64,000 nt of DNA, taken from Chelonoidis abingdonii (Eukaryota > Chordata > Testudines > Testudinidae). Positions 1 through 10,355 of the stretch are shown here, in pieces. The DNA lies in NCBI RefSeq assembly GCF_003597395.2, contig NC_133771.1, positions 128,014,494-128,078,493 of the forward strand. The letters are read 5' to 3'. The translations under genes were made by a program, and so were the position numbers. Positions within the stretch are counted from its first letter, which is position 1, and each line of letters starts with the position of its first letter. The notes beneath the pieces were generated by a model. That model worked only from the letters and a program-made list of their open reading frames with translations. It was not told the DNA's origin and searched no databases.

Positions 1-393
1 TTAGTCACTAATTTTTTCATAAATATGGGGAGAATTGAGTGTATTTTCATAAATATAAGATGAGATTGGTTTCAATATTCTTGGCATGAAGAAATGCACG
101 CTGCTCAGTTACACATATGAATCACCAGTCTGTCTTTTTATAATTTAGTCATATGACTGAAAATGGATAATAAGTAGATTGTCCCAGTTAGCACCTCATC
201 ATATCATTGATAGACATTTTTTATTATCTAAAACGATTTCAATTTATTTTTATTCACAATAATTTTGCCATAGTGAGAAAACTTGGAAAGTTTTTACCAT
301 TTTATAGGTTAGATAACTAGACGTAAAAGTATTTTGAAACATAATGACACAATGTTCAAGATGCCTTTTGCTAATCAGTTCTTTATGAACTAA
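1..393. other. AT-rich sequence, nothing recognised
   Basis: No open frame with recognisable protein, no terminal repeat and no tandem array was seen here. It forms the left flank of the LTR-like repeat. Confidence 0.5.
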
Positions 394-1236
394 TGTCATA
401 ACAGATAGTAAGGTTAATGTCTCTTTTTACCTGTAAAGGGTTAAGAACTGCAGTGAATCCTGGCTGACACTGAAGAGGACCATAGGGGGACAAGAACTTT
501 CAAATCTGGCGGAGGGAAGTCTGTTTGGCTTTTTGTTTTGTTCAGTTGTCGCTCTCGGGCACTTGACGACAAGAGTACACCCAGGCTTCCTAATCTTTCT
601 GAACTCAGTCCTGTCATGTTCAAAATAGTAAGTAATAGCAGGCAAGGGGATTAGTTCTTATGTTGTTGTTCTTAACTTGTAATGGTTCTTTATCTTGGGA
701 AGGGTTGTTACCTCTGTTGCTGTAACTTGAATCTAGGCTGGGGGGGGTCGCTCTAATCAACTGAACTGAGTACCCTTAAGCATTTCCACCTGATTTAACA
801 GAGATAATTTTTACCTGTTCTTCTTTAATTAAAAGCTTTCCTTTTACAGAACCTGATTGATTTCCTTGTTGTTAGCAATCCAAGGGATTGAGTCTAAGAA
901 CTCACCAGAGGATTGGTAGGGGGGAAAAGAGGGGGATGGGTTCTTTCAATTTGTTTTAAGATCCAAGGAGTTGGATCGTGTAAGCCTCTCAACGGCAACC
1001 AGGGAGGGAAAGTACTGGGGAAAGACGAGGAGGATGGTTATTTCTTCTTTTTAGACCCAAGGGGTTGGGTATTGATTCCCCAGGGAAGGTTTTGGGGGAA
1101 CAGGAAGTGTGCCAGACACAGACTTCTGCCTGGTGGCAGCATACCAGATCTAAGCTAGGAATTAAGCTTAGAAGGGTCCATGCAGGTCCCCCACATTTGT
1201 ACTCTAAAGTTCAAAGTGGGGGAAAAAACCTTGACA
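394..1236 (+). repeat. LTR-like repeat, probably a solo LTR
   Basis: The block starts with TGT (394) and ends with ACA (1236), as LTRs do. It carries an ATTAAA-type polyadenylation signal near 828 in the plus orientation, followed by three degenerate copies of a unit of about 90 bp starting near 859, 945 and 1040, each built round a CCAAGG-GGTTGG-like core. I recall closely similar blocks in other turtle genomes. No gag, pol or env remnant lies next to it, so if it is an LTR it stands alone. No clean target duplication was found at the chosen ends. It could instead be a non-LTR interspersed repeat. Confidence 0.5.
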
Positions 1237-1664
1237 ACAAAAAAATAGCATATTCACACTGAACAATTATTTTAAATATAACTTACAGAGAGCACTATAA
1301 GTTCTGTCCATTGAAGTATTGGAATACAATACTTAAAACTTTGCAAAATTGCACATAATTGTAAAACAGCTTATACCTGACCCCGAGCCGAGGGAATTCC
1401 AGGGTGGTTCTGATCATACTGGCAGAAGCAGATGCTGGCAGAAGCAGATGCTGTGATGACATATCAGAGTGGGAATCAGTAATTGGGGCAAGGCAGCATG
1501 CTGGAAGACCTAAGAATTAAAATACTCTTCAGTTTTCAAATAATAATTATGCGTTGACTGATTCTCTAAACTTTGCCAAAGAGGTTTTCAGCCCTACTGC
1601 TGAAGTTAATGGAGGACAATTGTCTTTGCCAACCACCTTTAAGTCGTGGGTCAGTAATGATGTT
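1237..1664. other. Unassigned sequence with a 16-bp tandem duplication
   Basis: The only structure seen is a perfect duplication of a 16-bp unit beginning CTGGCAGAAG at 1419-1434 and 1435-1450. The rest shows no recognised repeat or gene. Confidence 0.4.
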
Positions 1665-1732
1665 GGTGAAATTCTGGCCCCCAAAGTCAATGCCAAAACT
1701 TTAATTGACTTCAGGAGGGTCAGGATTTCACC
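1665..1732. repeat. Old palindromic interspersed repeat
   Basis: A 68-bp imperfect palindrome begins GGTGAAAT-like and ends in its complement ATTTCACC. The two halves match across most of their length. Sequences of this form, with a GAAGTCAATGG-like core on both strands, are common old repeats in sauropsid genomes by my recollection. Confidence 0.45.
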
Positions 1733-2108
1733 TAATGGTCTTACTATAATTAACTTATAATCAATAGATGTCATAGTCTATTACGTGGCCCAGGAACAGC
1801 CCTATACTAAATGGTGCCCCAGGCGAGGAGCATCTTTCGCGCCCTCCCCCCATTTGAACGTTTGAATACCTTATTTTCATTGTATTTGTAGCCCATTTCA
1901 TGACTTTGATGCAAGATATGCATGCATGATTTATTCCTGTCATATAAGACGATAAATACAGATCTGTAAATCTGTATTTATTCATGCCATATATAAACAA
2001 ATAAAGAATTCATTTCCTCTAAGCTTATAGAAACTTTTTTAATTAATATCAAGAAATTGAACTCTGCATTAACATCGGGTGGACCAGTATTAAATAGTGT
2101 TAGAGTAT
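1733..2108. other. AT-rich sequence with a small perfect hairpin
   Basis: Within it 1953-1980 forms a hairpin with 11-bp perfect arms (TAAATACAGAT and its complement) and a 6-base loop. Nothing else was recognised. Confidence 0.45.
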
Positions 2109-3229
2109 GCTTATTCCTGGGGGAATTCTGCACTACTGCAGCGCAGTAGAAAAATGACCCCCTGTAGATGCTCTTTGCTTCCTTGCAGAAAATGGTTTCT
2201 GTGGGGAAGCAAAGAGAAGCTGCACCAGTGCTCACTCACCGCTCCCCAGCAGCTCAGACAAGTCTTTCTGGGCAGCCGGGGAGAGGTAAATCAATGGGGA
2301 GAAAGAGGCCTGGGGATGCCCCAGCCACCCAGGGAAATGAGTCCAAGCTGGGCAGGGAGGAGGGGAAGAGAAGGATGGAGACGAGTTTCCCCACCTTCCC
2401 TGCCCAAAGCAACTGGGGCTAGGTCAAACCAACCCCCCAAAACTTCCCCTGGCTGCAGGAAGCTCTGCACTGTGGGTTGGGGAGCTTGGTAGGGGGGAGG
2501 TCTGGGTGGAGAGGTGAGATTCAGCAGGGGGATTGCGGAGGGGATGTTCCGGATGCAGAGTAGTTGGCTGGATAGGGGGAGCAGCTCCCCGTACAGTGAC
2601 CCCCTTCCCACACACCTAGAACCTCCCACCTAGCCCCCCCCATCAGGAGCCCCCTGCACACAGAACCCCAATCTGAATCCCCTGAACCCCCACCCCACTG
2701 AGCCTCACTCCCTCCATCAGGAGCCCACAACACCTGGACACCCACTCAACTGAACCCCAACCAGCTTCACTTTGACCCCCCTCACCCTACCAAGCCTCTC
2801 TCTCCCACCACCCACCACTAAGCCCTAAACACCTTCAGCTGGACCGAGCTCCTATGCATCCAGATCCCCCTCCCCAGACCTCCCATTGAGCTCCCCGCAC
2901 CCAGATTGTGTCACACAGAAACCCTGAGAGAAACCTGGTACCCTTGAGGGAATTCTGTACCAAAAAATTTAAAAAATTAAAATTCTGCAAAGTTCTGCAT
3001 GTTTTATTTGTCAAAATAAAACAGAAACACAACAACAATATAATCATACCATTTTCAATTATTTTGGTAATTTATTTCAAAATACTTGTAAGCAAATAAT
3101 TAAAAATGGTGTGATTATATTGTTGTTGTGTTTCTGTTATTTTGACAAAATATGCAGAACTTTGCAGAATTTTAAAATATTGTGCACAAATCTTTTAATT
3201 TTTATGGTGCTGAATTGCCTCAGAAATAA
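2109..3229. mobile_element. Fold-back DNA element, class uncertain
   Basis: The left end near 2110 reads CTTATTCCTGGGGGAATTC. The right end, read on the minus strand from 3229, gives a matching CTTATTTCTGAGGCAATTC, so the block has terminal inverted repeats. A second start-like copy (GAGGGAATTCTG) lies at 2946 in direct orientation. From there to 3229 the sequence is a large palindrome: 2980-3055 pairs with 3102-3175 around an AT-rich loop of about 46 bases. A 7-bp-arm hairpin (CTACTGC) sits at 2133-2149. The middle, 2170-2900, is GC-rich with no protein recognised. Two nested copies of one family would explain the direct repeat. I recall the family from turtle genomes but cannot name its superfamily. 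Confidence 0.55.
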
Positions 3230-3264
3230 GTAGATGATAGCCTTAGAATGTTAACCCTCATCCT

Positions 3265-4803
3265 TTAGTTCAAAAGGTCAATTTTCTTGCCTTTTCCCTT
3301 GTGAACTGAAGCACAGCATCAGAGAGATCCAAAGACTGGCCAATGTAATTTTAAAACAATAAAATACCAAGTGATGTCTCTTGTCGGCCATCGTCGATCA
3401 AAGATATATTTTAAGGAGCCTGAGCTTTGAAAAGCTGCATTAACCACTCACAAGTGTGACCAGCAGCGTGAGCAGAATCCTCAAAGCTATCCACACATTA
3501 GGAAAAGTGTCCTTCAGCCCTGCATCATGAATGAATTGGAGAACTTGGAGTGGAGAGTGCTTCCCATATGACAAAATGTATTGCATGTTCTCCAATTCAA
3601 CATAGTGGTCTTTATCATTGATGTCTGAACATTCCCCATGTGTCAGTGTCCGATGAAGGTCCATACGATTGTTAAAGAGTGTTTTTCTGTCTGGCAGCAG
3701 CTTACGAAAGTCATACAAAAACCTCATTTTTTTTCGTGATGCGTCATTTTTCTGAATCTTTCTTTGATGAACACTCGAGTAATGTCAACAAGCAAGGAAA
3801 AAAAACTTTCTGTTGAATTTTTCTTCAAAGCTTCTGATCATCTCATCTCTGTCCTTGTAACCAAACTGTCTCTTCTTCCGATGAATACAAGTTTCCTTGA
3901 AGACAAGCTCAGCTCCTAAGTTTTCCTCTATTTCTTTGGCAGCAGCGATGGCATCTTCAAATCTGTTGTCTCTGTAGGCCACAACAAAATCAAGACATCT
4001 TCTCAAAGAAGAAGTGGTCATGATGTCCATTGACTGAATTTATAATGCCTTGCCTACAGCATTTACTGAAAACCCAGAATATCATGCCAAACCACAGCTG
4101 AGACCAGAAATTTGAAGTCAATGATCTGGGTTGCCAAGCTTTGCACCACGTGTCAGATTCTGTCCTTGTCTTTACTTGACTGCACCCGTTCTATCAGGCT
4201 GTGGTAGAGTTCAGTCACTTGGTTTCTCACTGGCCTTATGCTGTCAATGTAGCTCTCCCAGCAAGTGTCACTTAGCACCTTCACAATCAGATTTGTAACA
4301 TTGTCTGCGAGGATCTTCCACCTGATAATTGATGCTGAAAACATGTTGCATATCCTTTGCAGTACTCTGAAGAGAGATACTGAATCTAAAGCAGATGACA
4401 CTGTATCTAACACAACAAGGTTAAGGGAATGGCATTCGCAAAGCATGAGAAAAGTTCTTAGATTCAGCGCAAATATCCTCGCCTGAACACCATTGTTTCT
4501 TCCCTTCATGTTGTGCTGTTATCACAGCCTTGGCCACAGCAGTCCTGAAGCTTTATTTTATTTTCATTCAAAATGTTCATAAACAATTCTGTTACGCCTT
4601 TTCCAGTAGAGTCGTTCACAGATCAGAAACAGATAAAGTGTTCCTTTACTTAGGTACAGCCATCCTCCTACTCAACAAATCTTAGTGTAAATGACACCTT
4701 TTCACTGTGACCTAACATCAGGAGTGCAGTCCATTATTATGGTGTAATACTTCACTTTGCCAAGCCGCTTCAATATGTTATCAAGCACCTTCATGAATAG
4801 TCC
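3265..4803 (-). pseudogene. hAT transposase remnant, ZMYM1-like family
   Basis: Read on the minus strand, fragments follow the order of the ZMYM1-like/DUF4371 hAT transposases. First comes YYTIIMDCTPDV (about 4700-4760), which holds an early catalytic-type Asp. Next is CGQGCDN (about 4520), then the 118-residue piece 4509-4153 with CECHSLNLVV and the Trp-Glu of SDTCWESYID. A frame running 4030-3440 follows, with FGYKDRDEMI and ENMQYILSYGKHSPLQVLQFIHD, interrupted by one stop at 3782-3784. A frameshifted SFSKLRLLK tail near 3400 corresponds to the C-terminal dimerisation region. Such enzymes cut and paste hAT transposons. Several frameshifts and stops make this one dead. Its 5' part is cut off where a CR1 tail begins at about 4804. 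Confidence 0.8.
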
Positions 4804-5078
4804 TGGAATTATTGAAGTTAATGAGAATGCTCATGGAGAATGGTTCAAAAAAGAACTAGATAAATTCTTGGAGGATAGGTCCACCAATGACTGTTAGGCA
4901 GGACAGGCAGGGATGGTGTCCCTAGCTTCTGTTTGCCAGAAGCTGGGAATGTGCAACAGGGAATGGATCATTTGATGATAAACTTCATTCCCTCTGGGAC
5001 ACCTGATATTGGCCACTGTTGGAAGACAGGATACTGGTTTAGATGAACCTTTGGTCTGACCCATATGGCTGTTCTTAT
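4804..5078 (+). mobile_element. CR1 LINE 3' end
   Basis: The plus strand encodes the CR1 ORF2 C-terminus, WFKKELDKFLEDRS, then the CR1 3' untranslated segment with ACCTTTGGTCTGACCC and a terminus near TGTTCTTATG. CR1 copies are usually truncated at the 5' end, as this is. It adjoins and truncates the hAT transposase remnant. Confidence 0.8.
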
Positions 5079-5876
5079 GTGTTTAAAGTTAAGCACATTC
5101 TTAAATATTTTCCAAAATTGGGTCTGAATGTTCAGCACCTTGCCGGACTGAGCCATTATAGGATATAAATATGTTATTGTTATTCTGACATTTATATTTA
5201 AAAGGTAAAGCTCTTGCAACACAGTGTTTATAGACTTGATCCTTTTTGGGCATGTGATTATGTCACCAGTGAATTTTGTTAAAAATGTTTGTAATATTTT
5301 TTGGTGGGCAGCATCAGTGCAATTAATGTTATAGTTGAGAAGGTGTTCTAAAATGCATGCTGGTTAGTTTATATTAAGTTTACTTTGGGGCGGGGGTTCA
5401 GCCTCTGTTTCTTTGTATAAAAGTTGTGTTGTCAACATAAAATAGCAACAACTAAAAAACCAACAAACAGCCTCATTTTGTATTAGAAAAACTGCTGGAT
5501 ATTTTTTGAGAAGCACAATAGCAAAAATGCTGTGAAAAATTGAGTGGTTCCTCCAGCAATAGTTGTGTCCTTGATAAATTTGACATTCATGTAAGCAGTT
5601 TGCCGTGGGTTTTCATTTTGATAGAATAGTTGCATTATTTTTGCTAGACAATTTACTGCTCCCTGATAACTATTTCTTAGATAAAATACATGTCAGATAA
5701 GATAAAGTACTTCATCATAAAAGGGGCAGCATGAGGGCGTAATATGCTGAGGGGCTGCTGTCTAGCGATCTTGAGTTTCTTAGTTACATTCCTAGCTCTG
5801 CTGGTTATATTGGAATAGCAGCTATAAGAAGCATCAAGCTTGTAGTTCCTGATGTGTTAAATAAAGGGATTGCTCA
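5079..5876. other. AT-rich sequence, no gene seen
   Basis: The first 100 bases contain a weak match to an old AAGCACATTCTTAA-type sauropsid repeat. The rest shows no recognised element. Confidence 0.4.
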
Positions 5877-6593
5877 TTAGGGTATGTCTACTCTTGCCAT
5901 TTAAAGGGGAAAAAGTCCCTTTTTTGTGCAAAAACCGTAAGAGCGTCTACACTTGCCAATGACTTTTTGCAGTGAAAGTTTCACTGCAAAAAGAAAACTG
6001 CCTCCATGAGAGAGCTCTTACCAGTGATGCTTTTGTGGTGATGTGTGTGTAAGTGAAGACACGTTCTTCCTGTTTACAGAACTTTTAGCCTCTGCAGGAT
6101 ATCCCATAGTGTCTAGGTGACCACTCTGGCCAGCAGTTCTGCTGCTTTGACACCAGGTAAATAGAGATTCACCCCTCCCTTCTAAAGCCCCAGGAACTTT
6201 GAAACTCCACTTCCTGTTTTCTTGGCAAGTGTTTACTTATCATCCGATCATGTGACAATGTCTGCTCCACGGAGCAAATGATCCCCTTCTTAGAATAATG
6301 CTGAGCTACTGGAGCTGATCAGTGTTTGGGGAGAGGAGGCTGTGCAGGGACCCAGGATGCCCCGCAATCTCCCCCCCCTTCCCACAAGACCTATTGTCAA
6401 AATGGAAAGAGCTGCACTGTGGGATAACTGCCCTCAGTGCGCTTCTCTAATTGGGGATGGAAGTGCTGCAAATGTAAACACTGTCTGATGCCTGTGGAAG
6501 TAAGTGAGTATACAAACCAGCACTTTTCTGTCACCAGTTCCCCATAACCATTTAAACTGATAGCGCAAAACCTCTGCAAGTGTAGACTTAGGG
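5877..6593. mobile_element. PIF/Harbinger MITE
   Basis: The left end is TTA (5877-5879) followed by GGGTATGTCTACTCTTGC. The right end, read in reverse, is CCTAAGTCTACACTTGC. TTA target duplications and GTCTACAC-bearing inverted repeats are the Harbinger signature in turtles. There is no transposase inside. The interior has CpG-poor unique sequence with phrases such as CACTGTGGGATA that recur in other Harbinger elements. The right end runs directly into the next Harbinger element. Confidence 0.75.
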
Positions 6594-7154
6594 CTTGTTT
6601 ACACTACGAAATTAGGTCGAATTTATTTAAGTCAACATTTAGCATCCAATTTTACAAAATTGATGCTGTATATCCCCTCTGTGCACATTCCATCGGCGGA
6701 GTGCATCCCCCCTACCATGGCTAACATTCACTCACGGAGAGATGCGCTGTGGGCAGCTATCCCACAGTTCCTGTTGCCAACTGGAATTCTGGGTTAGTCT
6801 CCCAATGCCTGCAGGGACAAATACATTTTCACGAGTTGTTTTGGGTGCATATCATCAGCCTCCCATGATGCATTTGGCTCCTCCCTCCTTGAAAACAACG
6901 GCAAACAATCATTTTCATGCCTAAGCCTAGGTTACTCTTGCAGATGTCATAGCATGGCAAGCATGGACCCCGCCTAACTGTACACTGTTGTTGTGAGTGT
7001 CGCAAACACCTCATGCGTCTTCCTGCGTTATTTGCAGAACCTAGCCAGAATGTGATGCCACGCAAATAGCTAAGCTGGAAGCCATGGAATGGAGCAATTT
7101 TCAGAGGCTGGCTGTGGCAGCCAGGCATGTTGACATAGTGGAACACCCTTCTGG

Positions 7155-8133
7155 GCTCGGGAAACAAGCACAGACTGGTGGGACCGCATAGTTATGCAGG
7201 TATGGGATGAGGAGCAGTGGCTGCATAACTTTTGAATGCACAAGGCCAATTTCATGGAACTTTGCAAATTGCGTTCCCCAGCCCTGAAGCGCAGAAATAT
7301 CAAAATGAGACCTGCTCTGACAGTTGAGAAGCAAGTGGCGATAGCGCTGTGGAAGCCTGCAATGTCAGATTGCTACTGATCAGTCAGGAATCAGTTTGGA
7401 GTGGGTAAATCTACCATGGGGGCTGCTGTGATCCAAGTAGCCAGGGCAATCAGTTCACTTCTGCTAAGAAGGGTAGTGACTCTGGGAAAGGTGCAGGATA
7501 TAGTGGATGGCTTTGCTGTGATGGGGTTCCCTAACTGTGATGGGGTGATAGACGGAATGCACATCCCTATCTTGGCACCAGACCATCTTCCCAAAGAGTA
7601 CATAAACTGCAAACACTACTTCTCAATGGTGTTGCAGGTGCTAGTGGATCACCAGGGCTATTTCACTGACATCAACATGGGATGGTCGGGAAAGATACGT
7701 GATGCACGCATCTTTAGGAACTCCAGTCTCTTCAGAAAGCTGCAAGAGGGAACTTTCTTCCCAGACCAGAAAAATGTTGAAATGCCAATAGTTATCCTTG
7801 GAGACCCAGCCTACCCCTTGCTCCCATGGCTCGTGAAGCCATACACAGGTAGCTTGGACAGCAGTAAGGATCAATTCAACCATAGGCTGAGTCAAGTGCA
7901 GAATGGTGGTAGAATGTGCCTTTGGATGTTTAAAGGGGCGCTGGCACAGTTTACTCACTAGGTTAGACTTCAGCGAAAGCAATATTCCCATTGTTATTGC
8001 TGTTTGCTATGTGCTATACAATATCTGTGAAAGTAAGGGGGGAAAGTTTCTGATGGGATGGGAGATTGAGGCATATCGTCTGGCTGCCAATTATGAGCAG
8101 CCAGACACCAGGGCAATAAGAAGAGCACATTGA
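7155..8133 (+). pseudogene. Harbinger DDE transposase (HARBI1-like), disrupted
   Basis: Frame 7176-7900 reads through WWDRIVMQVWDEEQWL, NFMELCKLRSPALKRR and NQFGVGKSTMGAAV, then the DDE domain. The first catalytic Asp lies in GVIDGMHIPI (codon 7551-7553), and WSGKIRDARIF follows. The second Asp is in ILGDPAYPLLPWLVKPY (7803-7805). The third residue, Glu in VVECAFGCLKGRW (7912-7914), is in another frame, so there is a +1 shift at about 7895-7902. In-frame stops lie at 7233-7235 and 7377-7379. All three catalytic residues survive. The C-terminal part ends at 8133 with NYEQPDTRAIRRAH. The enzyme normally excises and reinserts Harbinger DNA at TWA targets with help from the Myb-like partner. The N-terminus before 7155 is not clear. 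Confidence 0.88.
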
Positions 8134-8596
8134 GGTGCACTGCATCTCCGAGAGGCTTTGAAAACCAGTTTCATGAATGATCCAACACTGATGTGACAGT
8201 TCTGGGTGTTGTTCCTTACCAAGCTGTCCCTTTTTTTGCATGTATTGCCCTGTAAACTAAACCCCCACCAACCACATTGTGCATGGTGAATAAAGAGCCT
8301 CTTGTCCTCAATTCGTGCATTTTTGTTATGCTAACAAACACTGAACAGAGACAGCAATGAATAGCAAATATAACCCAGTGTAAGGGCCTGATAACACAGG
8401 AGGAAGGGGCAAGGACACATAGCTTACTACAGTTGCACTGTCTAGCAAACAGAGCTGTGGGAATGAGAGCTTTCTGCTCCACGAACCATCCCCTGGAGCT
8501 GAGTTCAAGGGATAACAGAGCTTCCCCCTTTCTCCCACCCCACATTCTAGGATGTCTGGGAGAGGAGGATATGGAACTTTATGAGGCAGGCAGCTG

Positions 8597-8766
8597 GTGG
8601 GATAGCTCAGTGGTTTGAGCAATTGGTCTGCTAAACCCAGGGTTGTAAGTTCAGTCCTTGAGGGGGGCCACTTAGGGATCTGGGGCAAAAATCAGTATGT
8701 GGTCCTGCTAGTGAAGGCCAGGGCTGGACTCAATGACCCTTCAGAGTTCCTTTCAGCTCTATGAGG
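8597..8766 (+). mobile_element. tRNA-derived turtle SINE (Cry/polIII type), copy 1
   Basis: The head resembles a tRNA with polymerase III boxes A and B. The body contains GGGGCCACTTAGGGATCTGG, and the tail (GGACTCAATGACCCTTC) resembles the turtle CR1 3' end, which lets LINE enzymes copy it. A G-rich run follows at 8764-8775. It is inserted into the end of the Harbinger Myb-like gene. Confidence 0.88.
8603..8657 (+). promoter_or_regulatory. Internal polymerase III promoter of the SINE (boxes A and B)
   Basis: Box A is TAGCTCAGTGGTTTGAGC at 8603-8620. Box B is GGTTGTAAGTTCAGTCC at 8641-8657, close to the GGTTCGANTCC consensus but with G-T-A in place of CGA. Whether it is still active cannot be told. 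Confidence 0.7.
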
Positions 8767-8769
8767 GGG

Positions 8770-10012
8770 GGGGGTGGGAAATGGGTGCAGTGGGACTCTA
8801 AGGTCTAGCTGCCTTTCCTGCACCTCATCCAGATGCCTAAAGATGTCCATTTGCTCCCCCATCAGCTGCAACATCTCCTCTTGCATGTTATGCTCTTGTT
8901 CCCTCCATGCTTTCCTGCCTTCTTGGTCAGTGCGCATGCTCTCTGACAGTGTAAGCATTCAGCTGGGCCTTGTCAATCTCGGAGGAACGCATCAAATCAC
9001 AGAACATGTCTTCCTTTGTCCATTTTTTTCGCCTTCTAATCTGGGACAGCCTTTGTGCTGGTGTGGAGGAAGCACCCACAGACAACGTTGCAGCTGCAGG
9101 GAAAAACATACATTGCTGAAAACAAAAGGTTAACTCTTGCAATAAGTGAAATAATTCACAGCAGTATATACATTCTCTGAGGTATACGGTCACATTTTGT
9201 TTTCTAAAAGAAGCGCCTTCCAGTAAGGTACAACACATGGCAGAGCACTGGGCAGCAGATTTCGGTTTGGAGGCAGGCAAGCATGGTAAGCACACAAGAA
9301 AGGGGTTAGGCGGTGTGAGGCCACATCTGGGGACATTTTTTAGTGTGGAATCTCTTGGCAGATTAACAGGCTTTTCTGGGGATACTGGCCGCCACTGTAT
9401 CCCAATTGTTTACCTCAAATTAAACATTAACCACAATTGGATTTAACCCCTGTAGTGTTATTACAAGTGTGCACTCATCAGAGATGCCTTTCCCACCATC
9501 ACAGTCCTGCAACAGTAGGCCCTAGGAGGGGATTGGCTCCAGAGTTAGGAAAAGGTCCTGGCTGTTGGGAAGAATGGATACTCTACTTGCCTGCTGCACA
9601 TTCTCCTCCTCCTTCTCTTCCTCATCAGCGTCTTCCTCATTGTTACCTGTGGCCGTCTGGGACTCCTGGGATGTATCCACAGAGAATGTTGGGGTACTGG
9701 TGGTGTCCCCGCCTTGAATTGCATGCAGCTGCTCATAGAAGCAGCATGTTGGTGGCTCAAAACCAGAGTGACTATTTGCCTCCCTTGTCTTCTGGTACGC
9801 TTGACTGAGCTCCTTTATTTTCACACGGCACTACTGTGTGTCCCTAGTAAAGCCTTTGTCCCCCATGCCCTGTGCAATTTTGTCATAGATGTCAGCGTTC
9901 TTGTTTGGGTTCAGAGCTCTGCCTGCACAGACTCTTCTCCCCACACAGCAATCAGATCCAATGTCTCCTGTATGCTCCATGCTGGAGCACATTTGTGGAC
10001 CTGGGCAGGCAT
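8770..10012 (-). pseudogene. Harbinger Myb/SANT-like protein gene, two exons, disrupted
   Basis: The likely start is the ATG at 10010-10012, giving MPAQVHKCAPAWSIQETLD and then LIAVWGEESVQAEL: a SANT/Myb helix with spaced tryptophans. A frameshift near 9915-9930 leads to NKNADIYDKIAQGM. One stop at 9828-9830 separates this from VKIKELSQAYQKTREAN and CCFYEQLHAIQGG, followed by an acidic run (EEDADEEEKEEEN) to about 9522. An intron probably follows: a donor-like ATGAGT at 9478-9473 (GT changed to AT) and a good acceptor, pyrimidine tract plus CTGCAG, ending at 9094. Exon 2 has RLSQIRRRKKWTKEDMF, another frameshift near 8950, and a coiled-coil-like tail (MQEEMLQLMGEQMDIFRHL), cut off by the SINE at about 8766. 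In this superfamily the protein carries the transposase to the nucleus and binds element ends. Confidence 0.82.
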
Positions 10013-10355
10013 AGTCAGCTATGGTTGTGAGTGCTCCACAATGATCAAACAGGACACTGAAATTCAGAAGTTCCTGGGGATTTTCCTGTATATCTGGCTG
10101 AAGTGCAGTGGAGTTGAAAGTGCTGTCCAAAGTGGTCACATTGGAGCACTCTGGGACAGCTACCGGAGGTCAAACCAGTTGAATTACACAGTGCTATGTC
10201 TACATTACCGTTAATTCGACCCAGGAAGGTTGACTCTAGCACTACTCCTCTCAATGAGGCGGAGTACAGGCGTCAATTTTACAAGCCCTTTAGGTCGGCA
10301 GAAAGGGCTCGGTAGCGTAGAATTAAGGTACATGTCACTGCAGCTTTAACTCTGC

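Larger units (their letters stand above)
6591..10355 (+). mobile_element. PIF/Harbinger transposon, nearly complete but inactive
   Basis: The left terminus GGGCTTGTTTACACTACG begins at about 6591, right after the preceding MITE. The right terminal region at 10140-10355 matches the 3' region of the Harbinger derivative at 25500-25740 (for example GGAGTACAG and CACTACTCC), but its last bases are eroded, so the right boundary is approximate. The element holds both genes expected of the superfamily: a DDE transposase on the plus strand and a Myb/SANT-like DNA-binding gene on the minus strand, arranged tail to tail. A turtle SINE has inserted between them at 8597-8766. Stops and frameshifts in both genes show that it is dead. 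Confidence 0.85.

Noticed and set aside
2097..2629. Open frames of 112 and 131 codons on opposite strands
   Set aside because: They lie in the GC-rich middle of the fold-back element, overlap each other and have no recognisable domain.
7391..8241. Minus-strand open frames over the Harbinger transposase
   Set aside because: Shadows of the plus-strand transposase frame.
8603..8657. A tRNA gene
   Set aside because: The A and B boxes belong to a SINE head; the sequence does not fold into a full cloverleaf and continues into the SINE body. The same holds at 57193-57246.
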